From Lepturacanthus savala (taxonomy: Eukaryota > Chordata > Actinopteri > Scombriformes > Trichiuridae): a stretch of DNA of 64,000 bases. A program made the position numbers and the translations under genes. The stretch spans positions 26,749,098-26,813,097 of the forward strand of contig CM060470.1 in the NCBI GenBank assembly GCA_030544235.1. Reading direction: 5' to 3'. A model generated the notes under the pieces. That model saw only the letters and a program-made list of their open reading frames with translations, was not told where the DNA came from and searched no databases. Positions 24,901-39,700 of the stretch are shown here, piece by piece (position 1 is the stretch's first letter; each line of letters begins with the position of its first letter).

Positions 24901-26564
24901 CTCATGACTTATTCTGAGTCCATCTATCGACAGTTTTAGAATCTTCGCACCAAAGGCACATTTCAGTCCTATTTCTTAAAAGGTCTCTTTTATTTGTGTA
25001 TTAGTTTCCCATTTTTAAAAATAGGAATGAATGAAAAGAATCCAAGCCCTGCACATGAATGGTGCATTTCTGTCAGTGGGCATTTACAGTTACTTTGTGT
25101 AAGCCTTCCTAATGCTTGTCACTTGAGCTGGGAAAATCTCCAGAAAAATACCACCACTTCAGTGTGTGGTTAACCATTTGTATTTACAAAACTACATACT
25201 GACCTCAAAGGGAAACATTATTTAGGTTGTAGAGCAGAATCTAAATGTGGAGATGGTTTGCCATAAAGCTTTATTTCTATTCTATGTTACTCTTCTTGAA
25301 TGTTAAGTCTTTTTTCTTTCATCTTGAGTTCATATGTCTTAATGTTTGTATGTCTTGTGAAAACATTTGTCCAGAATTACAATACTGTTGCCTACATCAC
25401 TGCTTAAGACCAGACCACATAATATAATTTATTTATTTTTATTCCAATTGTGATGAATATAAATCAGCTTTTGCTGATCCCAAACAGATGTTGTGTATGT
25501 TGTTTAGTAAGTGGCGTCCTCTGCTCCATATGTTGAGAATATTATTTTAAATTCATACCTGAACTAGGACATGCTGAGAGATTGTAATATCACCACGGTA
25601 ACAGGACTGAGTTTTGTCAACTGCTCCTTCAACTAACAACATTCCATTGACCAGCAGGCGCCACTAAAACAGTCGCTGTGCAAACTTTAAGTGGGATCTA
25701 CACCAAAATGAAATGAGTTCATCCATGGTTAGTTCTACATCCTACCACCAAGTTCTACAAAAATCTGACTTTTTTGTAGAAAGATACGTGTATATGCTAT
25801 ACCGACAGCAAATACAAGGGAACGTTTGTGAGAACAATGTTAATCACTGCCAAAATATGCATTTTTACTGGGACTTATTAAATTACAATAATATAAATGT
25901 ATAATTTAAATAAACAAGGAAAGGAAGTTGCTTTCTTCTACTACCACCACTACCAGTCTAAATGGTAGTGGCGGTAGTAGAAGGCAACAAATGAACTGGT
26001 GTTAATTTGTACGTTTTAGATGTGCTGGTCGCTGTCATTTTTACCCCTTCAAACAAAGCCAGGCTAGAAGTTTCTTACGGTGTCCAGTAGTTATTGATTT
26101 TGTTGAATATTCTACTCTGATATAACTGTTGAAGTGATCCTGATGTGTTTGGCTACAACTATTGTTGGATACTAACCTGTCGATGGCAATTGCTCCGAGC
26201 GTGAGCATGCTGGCGGAGCTGATAAGCAGATAGAGCAGAGCGGTGAAGTTGCACCACACCACCCCGAACACCCACTCTCTCTTTGCCGAGCTCACGGCCA
26301 CGAACGGCAACACCAGCATGGACAGCAGCAGGTTGGACACGGTCAGACTGAACACAAACTTGTTGCTGGGTGTCAGCAGATAGGGCCTGCGGTAAAGGGT
26401 TGCAACGATCAGGAGGTTCCCCAGGCAGGCAAGGAGAGTGATGGTCACGATGGAGATTGACTCCAGGGCAGCCAGACCCTCGCCATTCCCCAACACGCTG
26501 CAGTTCCTACTGGTGTTCATGGTGAAAGAGCAGGCCACTGAACAAGGGCAGGAATGGTGGGAGA
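21926..26564 (-). CDS. gpr161: G-protein coupled receptor 161
   Basis: GPR161 is a constitutively active orphan class A GPCR of the primary cilium. It raises cAMP and represses Hedgehog signalling. Coding exons on the minus strand: 26520-26177 (exon from about 26564), 24331-23610, 23518-23411, 22498-22373, 22203-21926; 1578 nt, 525 aa (human about 529). I start at MNTSRNCSVLGNG because the upstream in-frame ATG (26586) lies beyond a good acceptor at about 26565. Seven TM segments are visible (TM1 VTITLLACLGNLLIVATLY; TM6 FVTILVVIGTFLVTWGPYV). An intron splits the DRY-like IDRYY motif. The tail has the PKA site KRRSSVTFEDQVE and the amphipathic PKA-RI-binding helix AEVHKSLDTFASCLAKAIE. The third loop has MKARK where mammals have VKARK. 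Confidence 0.97.
22860..23110. repeat. hAT-like MITE fragment in GPR161 intron
   Basis: This lies between GPR161 exons 23518-23411 and 22498-22373. Motifs such as gatttgctgctttt, ttttggacaaaacaagctg and terminal caattaatctaatc match the same teleost element as 4470-4700, in the opposite orientation. It is degenerate. Confidence 0.5.
24332..26176. other. GPR161 intron 2
   Basis: This AT-rich intron interrupts the IDRYY motif. A short imperfect inverted repeat (tactaccaccactaccagt / aatggtagtggcggtagtag) lies at about 25938-25982. I see no other element. Confidence 0.5.
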
Positions 26565-28019
26565 CTGGTGTGAAGGAAGAAGACATGATTAGAAAGAAAA
26601 TTGGATAAACGAATAAATGGGAAATAACTGTTAAAGTAGCATATCATCTACAACAGTCCATATTTAACATGTTGATGCCTGTATACTTCTAGATTTGTTC
26701 CTGTTGTTCCAGGCACCATTGGTTCTGATTCATTTCCGTACAGCGTAATGAATTAATAGGCTTTTAAAACTTGTTTTTGTTGCGTAACTGTCACAATGGA
26801 CATTGAGTCTACATTATTGTTGTGTAGTAATGGAGTTTAGGGATAGAACTATTGTTTCTTTAAATACTGATTAACTCATCCATTACTTTTTAAATCATCT
26901 ATAAAATCTCCAAAAGTTGCAGCGCAAAAAATATTCTCAGACACAGTGACTTCTTCCAACTGTTTTTTTGGCCAAAAGTTAAAACTGCAAAGATATTTCA
27001 GTAATATAAAAAAGACAAAGGCTGCAAATAGAAGCGACTTTAAACTCCAACCTGAGAAACGTTGGGATCAAACACTGTTACCAACTCATGTTTTGGACCA
27101 TTTTGACTCAACAGTGTTAATTTCACACATGTAACATTCACTTGGTCAGAGAAAGGAAGGAACACAGTTCTTGGCAGGTAATAGAATTCATCTTGGCTGA
27201 GTAAAGTGTCCACACTGTAACTTTGATCTGGAGATCTATGAATCTATGGATTTACCAGCATATAATTCATTTGGTGAACTTCGACAATGTAAACAATTAA
27301 TGTATACAATTAATATGAAAACAAAACAAAAATGCATCCACCTATAATGGGTTTAATCTAGTCAAACACTAAAAATGTCAAATCTCACTGATTTTCTTCA
27401 AAATGAAATGCTGACATTATAGAATGCATGGTTTTATACTGCAAACAAATCAAAAATAATTATAATGAATAATTCATAATTCAAAGATATAAACTGTCAT
27501 TTAAATGGTTAATCCAGAAAATTAATAAATCTTTAGTAGTTTTGAGTAGGAAACAAGTTGTTTAAGAGATTTATGAAAAAAGCTGAAAAAAATATTGATA
27601 TATGATGATTTTACAGCAGTTGAGATGCAACATTTAAGGAGGGTTAAATCGTTTTTAGCATTTAGCATACTTTGCCTTGAAGGTCATTACAAACACTTAA
27701 TTTTGACATTAATTTAGTTGTATTCGCTTACTCTCTCTTACACTGTCAATATTTTAGTCATAATCTCATCGAGTTTCATGATAGTGTAACATATTGAAGT
27801 ACAGTCAGCCACATGAGATTATGTTACTGACTTTTATCACAATTCCTCACACTATTCATGTTGACAATGATTGTTTTTTTAAAAATTAAGACACATTTTA
27901 TTTATTAAAGGTCTCATTTTAGTATTTTTGTTGTCTTTTGTTTACGATTTACTCAGTGGGACACATTTCACTGGTTATATTTTAGTTTTTTGTTGTTTCA
28001 GTCGTAGTTTTAATTAAAT

Positions 28020-28243
28020 CTTTGGGATAAATATACTTATAATCGGATTTTTCGCCGACAGAATTTACTCTGATTATAATGTCTGGTAGTTTTCCCCTTT
28101 AGCTGTGCGCGTCCCCGCGGGGTTCACGCGATTCTTGATGGACAGACAAAACTCGGCATAAAACAGCTGTTGTGTCGAAAACTGTTCCGTGTCCTAACCT
28201 CAACCTGTCCCACACTCACCTTTCCTCAACCAGTTATCTCCGC

Positions 28244-28274
<31 letters not shown>

Positions 28275-29300
28275 CACGGAACTGCTGCTAATGAACGCAC
28301 ACTTCTAACAGGGGAACATGTTTGACTGGGGAACAAACTTCGACACAACACCGTCCGTCTAACGTTAACCAACATTTTTGCCATAACGTTACTAAACGTT
28401 TAGAGAATGTTGAAAATAGAAGTAGAGTTTAAGCCATGGTGTACTTGCATATTTTCACGTTTTAGCTTCCCAAACCTATTAGTTTGTAGAATATGAATAG
28501 AATGCAGCACTGGCCGCTACTATAGACCCACAGCTGGCGAGCTGAAACAGAACTACCGTTAGCCGCCGTTAGTTAACGTTAGCCCGACGGTACTTTCAGG
28601 AACTTTCTCCCATTGTCCCCCTGAAACACTCACCCCTCTTTACCTGATAATGTTCGACAATGTGGCTCCACATCGCAGACGATGCCGACCGTCCATCCTT
28701 GTCGCTTGTTGGTTTCCCCGCACTGAAGTTAAGTCCAGTCACCGATGAACTCCGTGGAAGCCCCTCGACATCGTGGAGTTTGTCCCTGTTCAGGCGTATC
28801 GCAAACGGCCAGCTGCGGCTGCAATGGCGTCCTCCCCCCACCTCCGCTCTAACTCCCTCTCTCTCCCTCTCCTAGCAGACTCCTTCAGTGTGTGGGTGGT
28901 CGCCAGAGAGAATTGCCTTGTTTTGTTTTGGTGTCGCCATTGTTGCAGCCAACGCCATTTCTTTGAGGTTGTGTAGATAATTGTAGCTTTGCATACAAGT
29001 TATGTGATTTTTACTCACCGTTAGTTTAAGTGCTGAAAACGTATAAACTCACATTTTCGGTCAGTTTCAGTTGAAACTTGTATTACAATAACTGCATCGA
29101 CGTATGTGAGTGTAGCTTTTTAATATTGATGGTGGAGTTTATGAATGAAAATACTACGTCGGATCATTTTTATTCGTCTGGACCACCCAAGTAGATCTAA
29201 AGCTTCCCGCACAACGAACACGTCATCGTCTCTCAGCCAATCAGAGCACTGGAACGCTGCCGTTTGTATCCACCTGATGGCGCACTTTCCCCAAAAGAAA
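28020..29300 (-). promoter_or_regulatory. gpr161: CpG-rich promoter region and noncoding first exon of GPR161
   Basis: This is the most CpG-dense stretch around the 5' end of GPR161 (for example gcgcgtccccgcgggg at 28106, ccgccgttagttaacg at 28563). A perfect GTAAAG donor on the minus strand at 28643 would close a noncoding first exon extending from roughly 28.9 kb to 28644. It would splice to the acceptor at about 26565. A (AAT)n microsatellite sits at 28244-28273. The exon is inferred from its position and splice site; no coding frame supports it. Confidence 0.5.
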
Positions 29301-29469
29301 GAAGTTTCTTTTAGGAAAGAAATTTGTCATGCACTTTATTATACATGTATATATAACATATTATAATGCACTTTTTCTTTTTTTACTATTAATCCACACA
29401 AAGTATCTAAAATTCATCGTCATTGATAAACTACAACATTAAAATGCTTGTTTGTTATGAATTTAAAAA

Positions 29470-29570
29470 AAATGTCTGTATAATACTTTTACTTTGATAC
29501 TTTGCTGATAATACTTTAATGCTTTTATCTAAGTAACATTTTTAATTTAGGACCTTTATGTGTTGAGTTT
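29470..29570. repeat. Fragment of agtac-family MITE
   Basis: The succession atacttttactttgatac, ttgctgataatactttaatg, ctaagtaacatttttaa and aggacctttatg follows one end of the repeat preserved at 50988-51655. It is a short truncated copy. Confidence 0.45.
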
Positions 29571-29900
29571 TATATAAGTTTATAAGTATATTTTGTCCAC
29601 AACTGAATATCAGTATTCCACATCAAAGTCCCAGACATTTGGAAATTGAAAACGTGTGGAACATTACCTGTAATAAACAGAAACTCAGTAGGCTCTGTTA
29701 AGTTAAGATAGGAAGGATAAAACTATTCTGGCATAAATGATATTCTGTAGAATTTGTTGCATTCATGGCTGTGTGTGCGGGAGAAATTCTATATGAATCT
29801 GGTTTGAAAGCTTGGTGTCAGCGTAGATCAACCCTTTCACAAACTGACTGATGGTACTTTTCACTGAGGTGAGGCAGAAGATAAAAAGGCTAACCGCTGG

Positions 29901-30129
29901 TCAATAGATCTTTTTCACAGCAGCCATATTGACATGAAATAGTAGGTAAACACAGGTGTTACCAATGATACTAGTTAAGGTTCTGTTTCATGTAGAAGAG
30001 CCTTTGCCAACATGCACAATAGCAGTATACTGACTGTTTGCACTCAATAGAACCTTAATTAGTATCATTGGTAACACCTGTGTTTACCTATCGTTTTGCC
30101 AATATGGCTGCCATGAAAAAGGTCTACTG
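29901..30129. mobile_element. Inverted-repeat MITE between GPR161 and OTC
   Basis: This is a 229-bp element with two imperfect arms of about 80 bp. The left arm (29901-29984) contains cagccatattgacatgaaat and aggtaaacacaggtgttacc. The right arm (30046-30129) is its reverse complement, with ggtaacacctgtgtttacct and atatggctgccatg. The central 60 bp is unique and codes for nothing. A second copy lies at 50738-50930. The superfamily cannot be assigned without clear target duplications. Confidence 0.75.
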
Positions 30130-31437
30130 AGATGGTGTAAGAGTGCGTAGGTGGCAGCTTGCTGTGAGGCTGCAGATTTCTTTTCCTTTTGCTTCAGATT
30201 AAGTTAATTTTATTGAATTTTCCAGGGATCGTATTTGCCCGTTTCATATAAAAAATATCACGAGGAAAATCTCAACAAGGCAGAAGTACAGATAATAGGA
30301 TAACAAAACCTGGACCACTGTGGACTAAAATTAATAACAGCTGTCTTTATGTAGTTTGGGATCAATAATTTAATCTTAGTTTTATTCATCATGTCTGCAA
30401 CACAGGTTCTCCAGGGACAGAACTCAAGAGTATGTTCACAAAAGTGGTGAGCATGACATAAAAAGGTGCTTTGGTTTATTTTAGGAACGCACAAGGACAT
30501 TGGCACATCATCACTCGACAGCTTGAATCAAGTATCAGTAACTCAAGTTGACAACTATCCTCCTGTAGATGCATAAAATCTAAAAAGTAAAAAGCCAATA
30601 TTTTATCTGTACACCTGTTCAACAGGCATAAACTTGTAGAAAAGCAATGCTTTGCACTCAGCTTTTCTTGCAGTCTCTCATCCAGGCCACTATGTTTTAC
30701 ACAAGCACAGCTAGGCTCATGGTTACAACCAAAAGAAAAGATGACGACTGTTTGCTACATCACGTTATCTTAAAATTTGGCAAATTATCGTAAGATGCTG
30801 GCTGACACAAATCAGCTGCTCTTCTCTCTCTAAGGCGACGTCAAAAATTATTTTTCCCTCTGTTTTATTCTTTTTACCTGGCAAAAGAAATGTAAAGTGA
30901 ACCGTGGCACAACTGAACAGGTTTGTGATGGGAAAGAGAGAAATCAAAAAACCCATTCCTAGGGAGACAGCATGACCCATGCCTATTAATGTACGGTGAT
31001 TTTTACAGTTTTGTTTGAAAATTTTAGATAATAAATATGGTATGTTTTACAAGTGAAGTAGCTTTCTTATTTTGCCCAGTGAATATTACATTACATTTTT
31101 AAATGTTGATTCCACTACAAGAGATACTTGATGTTGCGTGTGCAATTAGCTGGAAAAAATGTGCATATATAAACAATCAGCCAAAATGAAATGAATGAAA
31201 ATATCACAAACATCCCAAACCGTGCATCCCCAGTATGAACAGATTACCTTGAACCATCTATTCAGCAGTGAGACAAAGACAACTATCCAATTGTTGATCT
31301 ATATAGCAAGTAGAAAGAGAATGCAAGCATAACTTTGGGGTAAGAGTCTGAAGCACGATAGGGATAGGGCCTGATATTGTACAACATAGAAGTTCCTACA
31401 GCTGCAGCGGAACTGCTGTACATCCTGGTAAAATGAG

Positions 31438-34564
<3,127 letters not shown>

Positions 34565-34835
34565 TGCAGCTCAGGGGGTAAATTCAATGGAAGCGCAATG
34601 TTGTGTGATTGTTTCATCAGAAAAGGAACAGCGTTGGTTCACAGCATGGCTCATAAGCCCAGTATGTAGGCAGACATGCAGCCATAGATATACACGCGCA
34701 CAGAGAGCCCGCCTTCGTCGCTGCTTCCCAATCGAACGATGCCATGTTGTGTCGGGGGAACCCGCAACTACTTCCTGCATGAGACTATCGAGACAATTGG
34801 GTTATCAATGATTAAAATCATCATGACTTTTTTTT

Positions 34836-34994
34836 GTATGTGTATTTGAGGATGTCATTGTACTAGTATAGATTGTCGGGAAAAAAATGTAAGAATCCAA
34901 AATAAATAAAACATATTTTTATGTGTTTATTTTTTTTACAACTTTATTTAGATATTGTGAATAAGTAATATGACATCCTCACATTACACATTTT
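34836..34994. repeat. Small imperfect inverted repeat
   Basis: The segment tttgaggatgtcattgtact near 34843-34862 is mirrored by its reverse complement, gtaatatgacatcctcacat near 34965-34984, about 100 bp apart across an AT-rich centre. It looks like a small palindromic MITE, without clear target duplications. Confidence 0.45.
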
Positions 34995-35144
34995 AGTGTC
35001 GGCGAATTGTATTGCTTTCTGAACTGCCGGTCAAAATCCCCGACACAAGATGGCGACCGTGTTGACGCGGTTGACAAGACTGAATCATGGATCCTTGGGC
35101 TGGATGCGGCATCTATGATATGTATATCTATGTGCGTAGGTAGA

Positions 35145-35152
35145 TGACGTCA
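35145..35152. promoter_or_regulatory. Consensus cAMP response element (CRE)
   Basis: The exact palindrome TGACGTCA lies between the OTC and RPGR start codons, about 0.6 kb from OTC and 1.5 kb from RPGR. The site is seen directly; use by CREB/ATF is inferred. Confidence 0.4.
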
Positions 35153-35225
35153 GTCCAGGTCGACCGAGGCAGGGCGTGGCTAAAACTGCGATATATGTTG
35201 GTCGCTGAAGTATGATTTAGAACTC

Positions 35226-35880
35226 TGACTGATTTGTTTGACTGTTGGGCATTATTTTATTATGAAAATCCTCACCTGCAGTCTGTGTGTCTGTGTTGCT
35301 CAGGCAGCTGCTGACAGGATTTTTTAAATAATAAAATGATGCCTAGCAGTCAAACAAATCATTTGGAACAGTTATGGTTAATTTATCCTGTAAATAATAT
35401 CTTAACAACACATACACATACCAAAAAATATTGGTTGGGGAAATCTAACAACACCCTGATAATAATCGTTTTATTTAATTTCAACTCCTGGAGTTAGATC
35501 TTTCACTATGAGATCAGAGCTCACATGAGCATCTGCAGCTCACCTGTCTGTGTCGATCAATGATTTAATATGATTGTTCTGCAAAAATATGAGTTCATCT
35601 CTGAAATTAGTGCAAGGAATTACTATTTACTGCCATCTCTCCCCTTTTCCATGAGTTGATCAAGAGCAGAGTTACTATGGCATACTATATGTGTCATTAA
35701 GACAAACATTTTTTACAAGCTAAATTAACCATAATTTACAAGCTAAATTAGACATAACTCCAAGTGATTTATTTGACTCTCAGGCAACATTTTATTATGA
35801 AAATCCTGTCAGCAGCAGTCTGACACACACAGACAGGTGAGCTGCAGGCATCAGGTGAGCTCTGAAAAAATAACTATATG
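35226..35880. mobile_element. Nested inverted-repeat (palindromic) MITE cluster
   Basis: At 35226-35365 a fold-back of about 140 bp is formed by tgatttgtttgactg..ggca with ttattttattatgaaaatcc on one arm and its complement (aggatttttt..aataataaaatg, gcagtcaaacaaatca) on the other. The same arm recurs at 35765-35880 (gtgatttatttgactctc, aaaatcctgtcagcagcag). It also pairs with 35510-35560, where agctcacctgtctgtgt is the complement of acacagacaggtgagct at 35828. A further pair is atggttaatttatcctgtaa (35373) and tttacaagctaaattaacca (35715). It is best read as two or more related palindromic elements inserted at one place. Confidence 0.65.
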
Positions 35881-36339
35881 CAATCTGGTTTCAATCAAGT
35901 CAGACAAATGCATATTCTGTAATTTGTCTGTGTCTGTGTGTGTCAACTACACACTGCTTTCTGTAAGACATGAAAGGGTACCAAAAGGAAACCACTGGTT
36001 TAATCTTTGACAGTGTGTTTTTATAGGTAAAATCACTGCAGATCCATCATACCTCGGATACAATCTGTTCACACAATGACTGACTAATCACTGTGAAATG
36101 AACCTTTGACTCGATCTTAACCGTTATCAGGAAATGTACTTGTGGGCAAATCCCTCTCCCCATTTTACTCACCCATGCATGTGGTTATAATAATAATTAC
36201 TGTGAAATAGCCACCTAATGTATATAATAATATTACTGTACTATACCAGTTGTCATCTGTTATGATAATAGTTTACATAATGAAAACAGACAAATTCCTT
36301 ACATATGCATACTTAGCCAATGAAGCTGATTCTGATTAA

Positions 36340-36475
36340 AATATTCATCTGAAAAATAAACTAAAGCTGGAGTAGAAGTGGAGTGTAGCATATAATGGAA
36401 ATATTCATGTAAAGTATGTACCTCAGAGTTGTAATTAAGTACAGTATGTGAGTACTTTCCACCACTGGTTAAATT
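36340..36475 (-). repeat. MITE fragment upstream of RPGR (agtac family)
   Basis: The right part, attaagtacagtatgtgagt followed by actttccaccactgg, is the reverse complement of the left terminus of the element at 50988 (cagtggtggaaagtaa). Inside are tagaagtggagtgtag and aatggaaatattcatg, which also fit the family. It is a truncated inverted copy about 230 bp upstream of the RPGR start codon. Confidence 0.55.
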
Positions 36476-36703
36476 AGCCATTTAGCCACATAAGATATTT
36501 AAAATAAAGCTTTTAAGAAACATGTGAATATGTTTTCTTTTACTCTATTTAAAAGTGCAAGTTAGATAGCCATCATGTTGCTGTGTTAACTAGACACTCT
36601 GAAGAGCTTTAATTTGGTCCCGCCCCTCTGTGAGGCTGCTGACCTGTCAGTCAGCACTGAGCCACATAGGAGCTGTGAGGGGACAGCAGAGGAACAGACC
36701 GAC

Positions 36704-39700
36704 ATGAACATACCTGGTGAGAGTTTGTAACTTTAGGCAGCATATAGCCACATTTTTATACTAATAGTATACTATACCTATCCAGGTTTCCACATACTGT
36801 ATGTTTGATGTAAGCCTGTTGCTATTTCAGTCTTGCTGCTGCTCTTTAAATGAGATCTGGCAGCAGATTGAGTTGGGATTTAGCTGGCGTTAAGTCAGAG
36901 TAGGAAGTCACTGTCTTAACACCCTGCACAGTGTAATACTTTCATCAAGGCTGTCTAAAATCACCCATTTGTTATCAGAAACAGGAGCCATCTTCACATT
37001 TGGAAAAAGCAGTTTTGCTGACAATGTGCCAAGTACATTCTGGTTGAAGAATGATCATCCAGTGCACATATCATGCGGTGGAGAGCACACTGCTATCATC
37101 ACAGGTGCATGCATATTTTAATAAAGTGTACTGCAATCTCGGTGAATATTTGTGTAATAATTGCATCAAAGTTGTTATCTCGCCAATGATTGGTATGTCT
37201 GCAGGAAATGGGAGGCTGCTCATTTTTGGTGTTAATACATTGGGCCAGCTGGGGCTGGGCATTAAGCCCACTACCAGAAAACCTGCCTTAGTGAGAGGTA
37301 AGTTACTTTAACAAGTTACTCTAACACAGGGCTGCGACTAATGGTTATTTGTATTATTGATTAATGTATCAGTAATTTTCTCAATTAATCCTTAATATTC
37401 ACAAAGGACAAGCTGAAACCAAAGAATGAAAAAAACAATGAAATTGATGACTATCAAAATAGTTGCTGATTCTGCCAATCAACTACTCAGTTAATCAACT
37501 AACTGTTTAGTGTTAATTTGACTATTTTAAGTTGCTTTAGTTGTTATAATTCTTTGCATTTCCCTTTTAGCCTTAAAGTCTGAGAAGGTGAAGCTTGTTG
37601 CTTGTGGGAAAGATCACACAATTGTCTGCACATGTAAGATATATGAAAGATTTTTCCTTGGACACAGACCAGTAAAATGCGTTCTTCCTCTATTTAATTC
37701 AAGACTTGTATCTGTTTAGGGAAGGGAAGTGTGTATACTGCTGGCAATAACCAGGATGGGCAGCTCGGTTTGGGACACTGCAACAACACTGCTTCCTTTC
37801 AGATGCTGCGTCCCTTCTGTGACCATGCATCAATCAAAATGCTTTCTGCTGGGTGCAACACCTCTGCTGTCTTAACAGGTTTGGCCAGTGATAATTAATA
37901 ATGTTTAAGGTGTTTCTGCCAGCTATGATACTCTGACCAAGGCCCGAACTGCATGTATACTGTATGTGCACATATTCTGATTTTGTATGTACTTGTATTT
38001 CTTGTGTGTGTGTATTGGTAGAGGACGGGAGGCTGTTCATGTGGGGAGACAACTCTGTGGGTCAGATTGGTTTAGGGGATGAGGCCACTGCAGTGGAACC
38101 CAGAGAGCTGAATGTTGGGAAAGCGGTGGCATGGGTGTCCTGTGGGTACCACCACTCAGCGTTTGTCACAGGTAAAACATACCTAACTAGTTTAATCTAT
38201 CAAACACGCTTTGATAGATTGCTGAAGTTGTCATTTGGTTAGATATGATTGTGAATAATGTATTGGCTTTGTTCTAGTGGGCGGAGACCTTTATACATTT
38301 GGTGAGAGTGCGAATGGGAGGCTTGGTCTCCAGATAGGACAACTAGCCAATCACAGGGTCCCTCAGCGTGTGCAGGGTATTTTGGGTTGTGTCGCCCAGG
38401 TGTGCTGTGGAGGGGAACACACTGTGGTACTCACAAGTAAAGTATTGGATATTATTGGACAGTATTTTTTCTACTGACACCTGTAACTCATGATTAATAC
38501 ATAGTATATATTTCCTAGCTCGGTAATCAGCATCATCTCTTTTACTGTCTGTTTTTTGCTGGGAAAGAGGAGAACGTCTTCACATTTGGCAGGGGTCAGT
38601 ATGGTCAACTGGGCCACGGGACATTTCTGTTTGAGGTTGATGTGCCAAAACCGCTGGAGCAAATTTGTAATAGTGGCATCAGGCATATCAGCTGTGGAGA
38701 GAACCACACTGCTGTCATCACAAGTAAGCAATAATTCCACCTCACTCCTAGTTAGTCATTTTGATAGTTGTAAATATTCCTTTCCATTGAACAAAAGTAG
38801 AAGAATCTGGTCTCTCCTTGCACAAGGCAGCACATGAATTAATTGCAATAATATATATTTTTATGGATTGAATTCTAATGTACTTTCTGATAGAATCTGC
38901 ATTTCCTTCCTTTCCTTCACAGATAGTGGGCTGCTTTACACTTTTGGTGATGGTCGGCATGGAAAGCTGGGGTTACAGGGGGAGAACTTTATTAACCAGT
39001 TCAGCCCAACAGTTTGCACAAGTTTTCTCAATTACACCATACATTCGGTAAGTATAAAAAGGGCTGCAGCTGGTGGTTTGATCCTGGTCTGTTTGAGTGT
39101 CCTGCAGCAAAACAATGAACTCACAAATACTTGCTGAAAATGGGTCTAAAATGCTATACAGTGCATCCAGAAAGTATTCACAGCGCTTCACTTTTTCCAC
39201 ATTTTGTTATGTTACAGCCTTATTCCAAAATGCATTCAATTCTTTTTTTTCCTCAAAATTCTACACACAACACTCCATAATGACAATGTTATTTTTTTTT
39301 TTTTAGATTTTTGTAAATTTATTAAAAATGAAAAAAAAAATCTATGAAACCACATGTACATAAGTATTCACAGCCTTTGTTGATGCACCTTTGGCAGAAA
39401 TTACAGCCTCAAGTCTTGTTGAATATGATGCCACCAGCTTGCCACACCTATCTTTGGGCAGTTTTGTCCATTCCTCTTTGCAGCACCTCTCAAGCTCCAT
39501 CAAGTTGGATGAAGCGTTGGTGCACAGCCATTTTCAGATCTCTCCAGAGATGTTCCATTGGATTCAAGTCTTGGTCCTGGTTGTCCTGAAGCCACTCCTT
39601 TGATATCTTGGCTGTGAGCTTAGGGTCGTTGTCCTGCTGAAAGATGAACCGTTGCCCCAGTCTGAGGTCAAGAGCTCTGGAGCAGGTTTTCATCCAGGAT

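Larger units (their letters stand above)
29302..31437. other. Intergenic DNA at synteny-block junction; OTC 3' flank
   Basis: This separates the promoter side of GPR161 from the 3' end of OTC. Apart from the MITE and MITE fragment listed separately I see no gene. An AATAAA on the minus strand (plus tttatt at 30864-30869) is a candidate OTC poly(A) signal about 570 bases past the stop codon. Confidence 0.5.
34565..36703. promoter_or_regulatory. Head-to-head OTC-RPGR intergenic region
   Basis: The two start codons are 2.14 kb apart on opposite strands, so promoters for both genes should lie here. The OTC-proximal part (34.65-35.20 kb) is relatively CpG-rich. It contains a perfect palindromic CRE, TGACGTCA, at 35145-35152 and an AAGATGGCGAC element at 35048-35058 resembling a YY1/initiator site. 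The middle is filled by inverted-repeat MITE sequence (35226-35880). Part of a MITE (36340-36475) precedes the RPGR 5' region. A noncoding RPGR exon could exist but is not determined. Confidence 0.5.

Noticed and set aside
26521..26586. GPR161 start at the upstream ATG (26586)
   Set aside because: A polypyrimidine tract and CAG acceptor at about 26565 lie between this ATG and the coding region, so it is probably intronic. The downstream MNTSRNC start fits the family.
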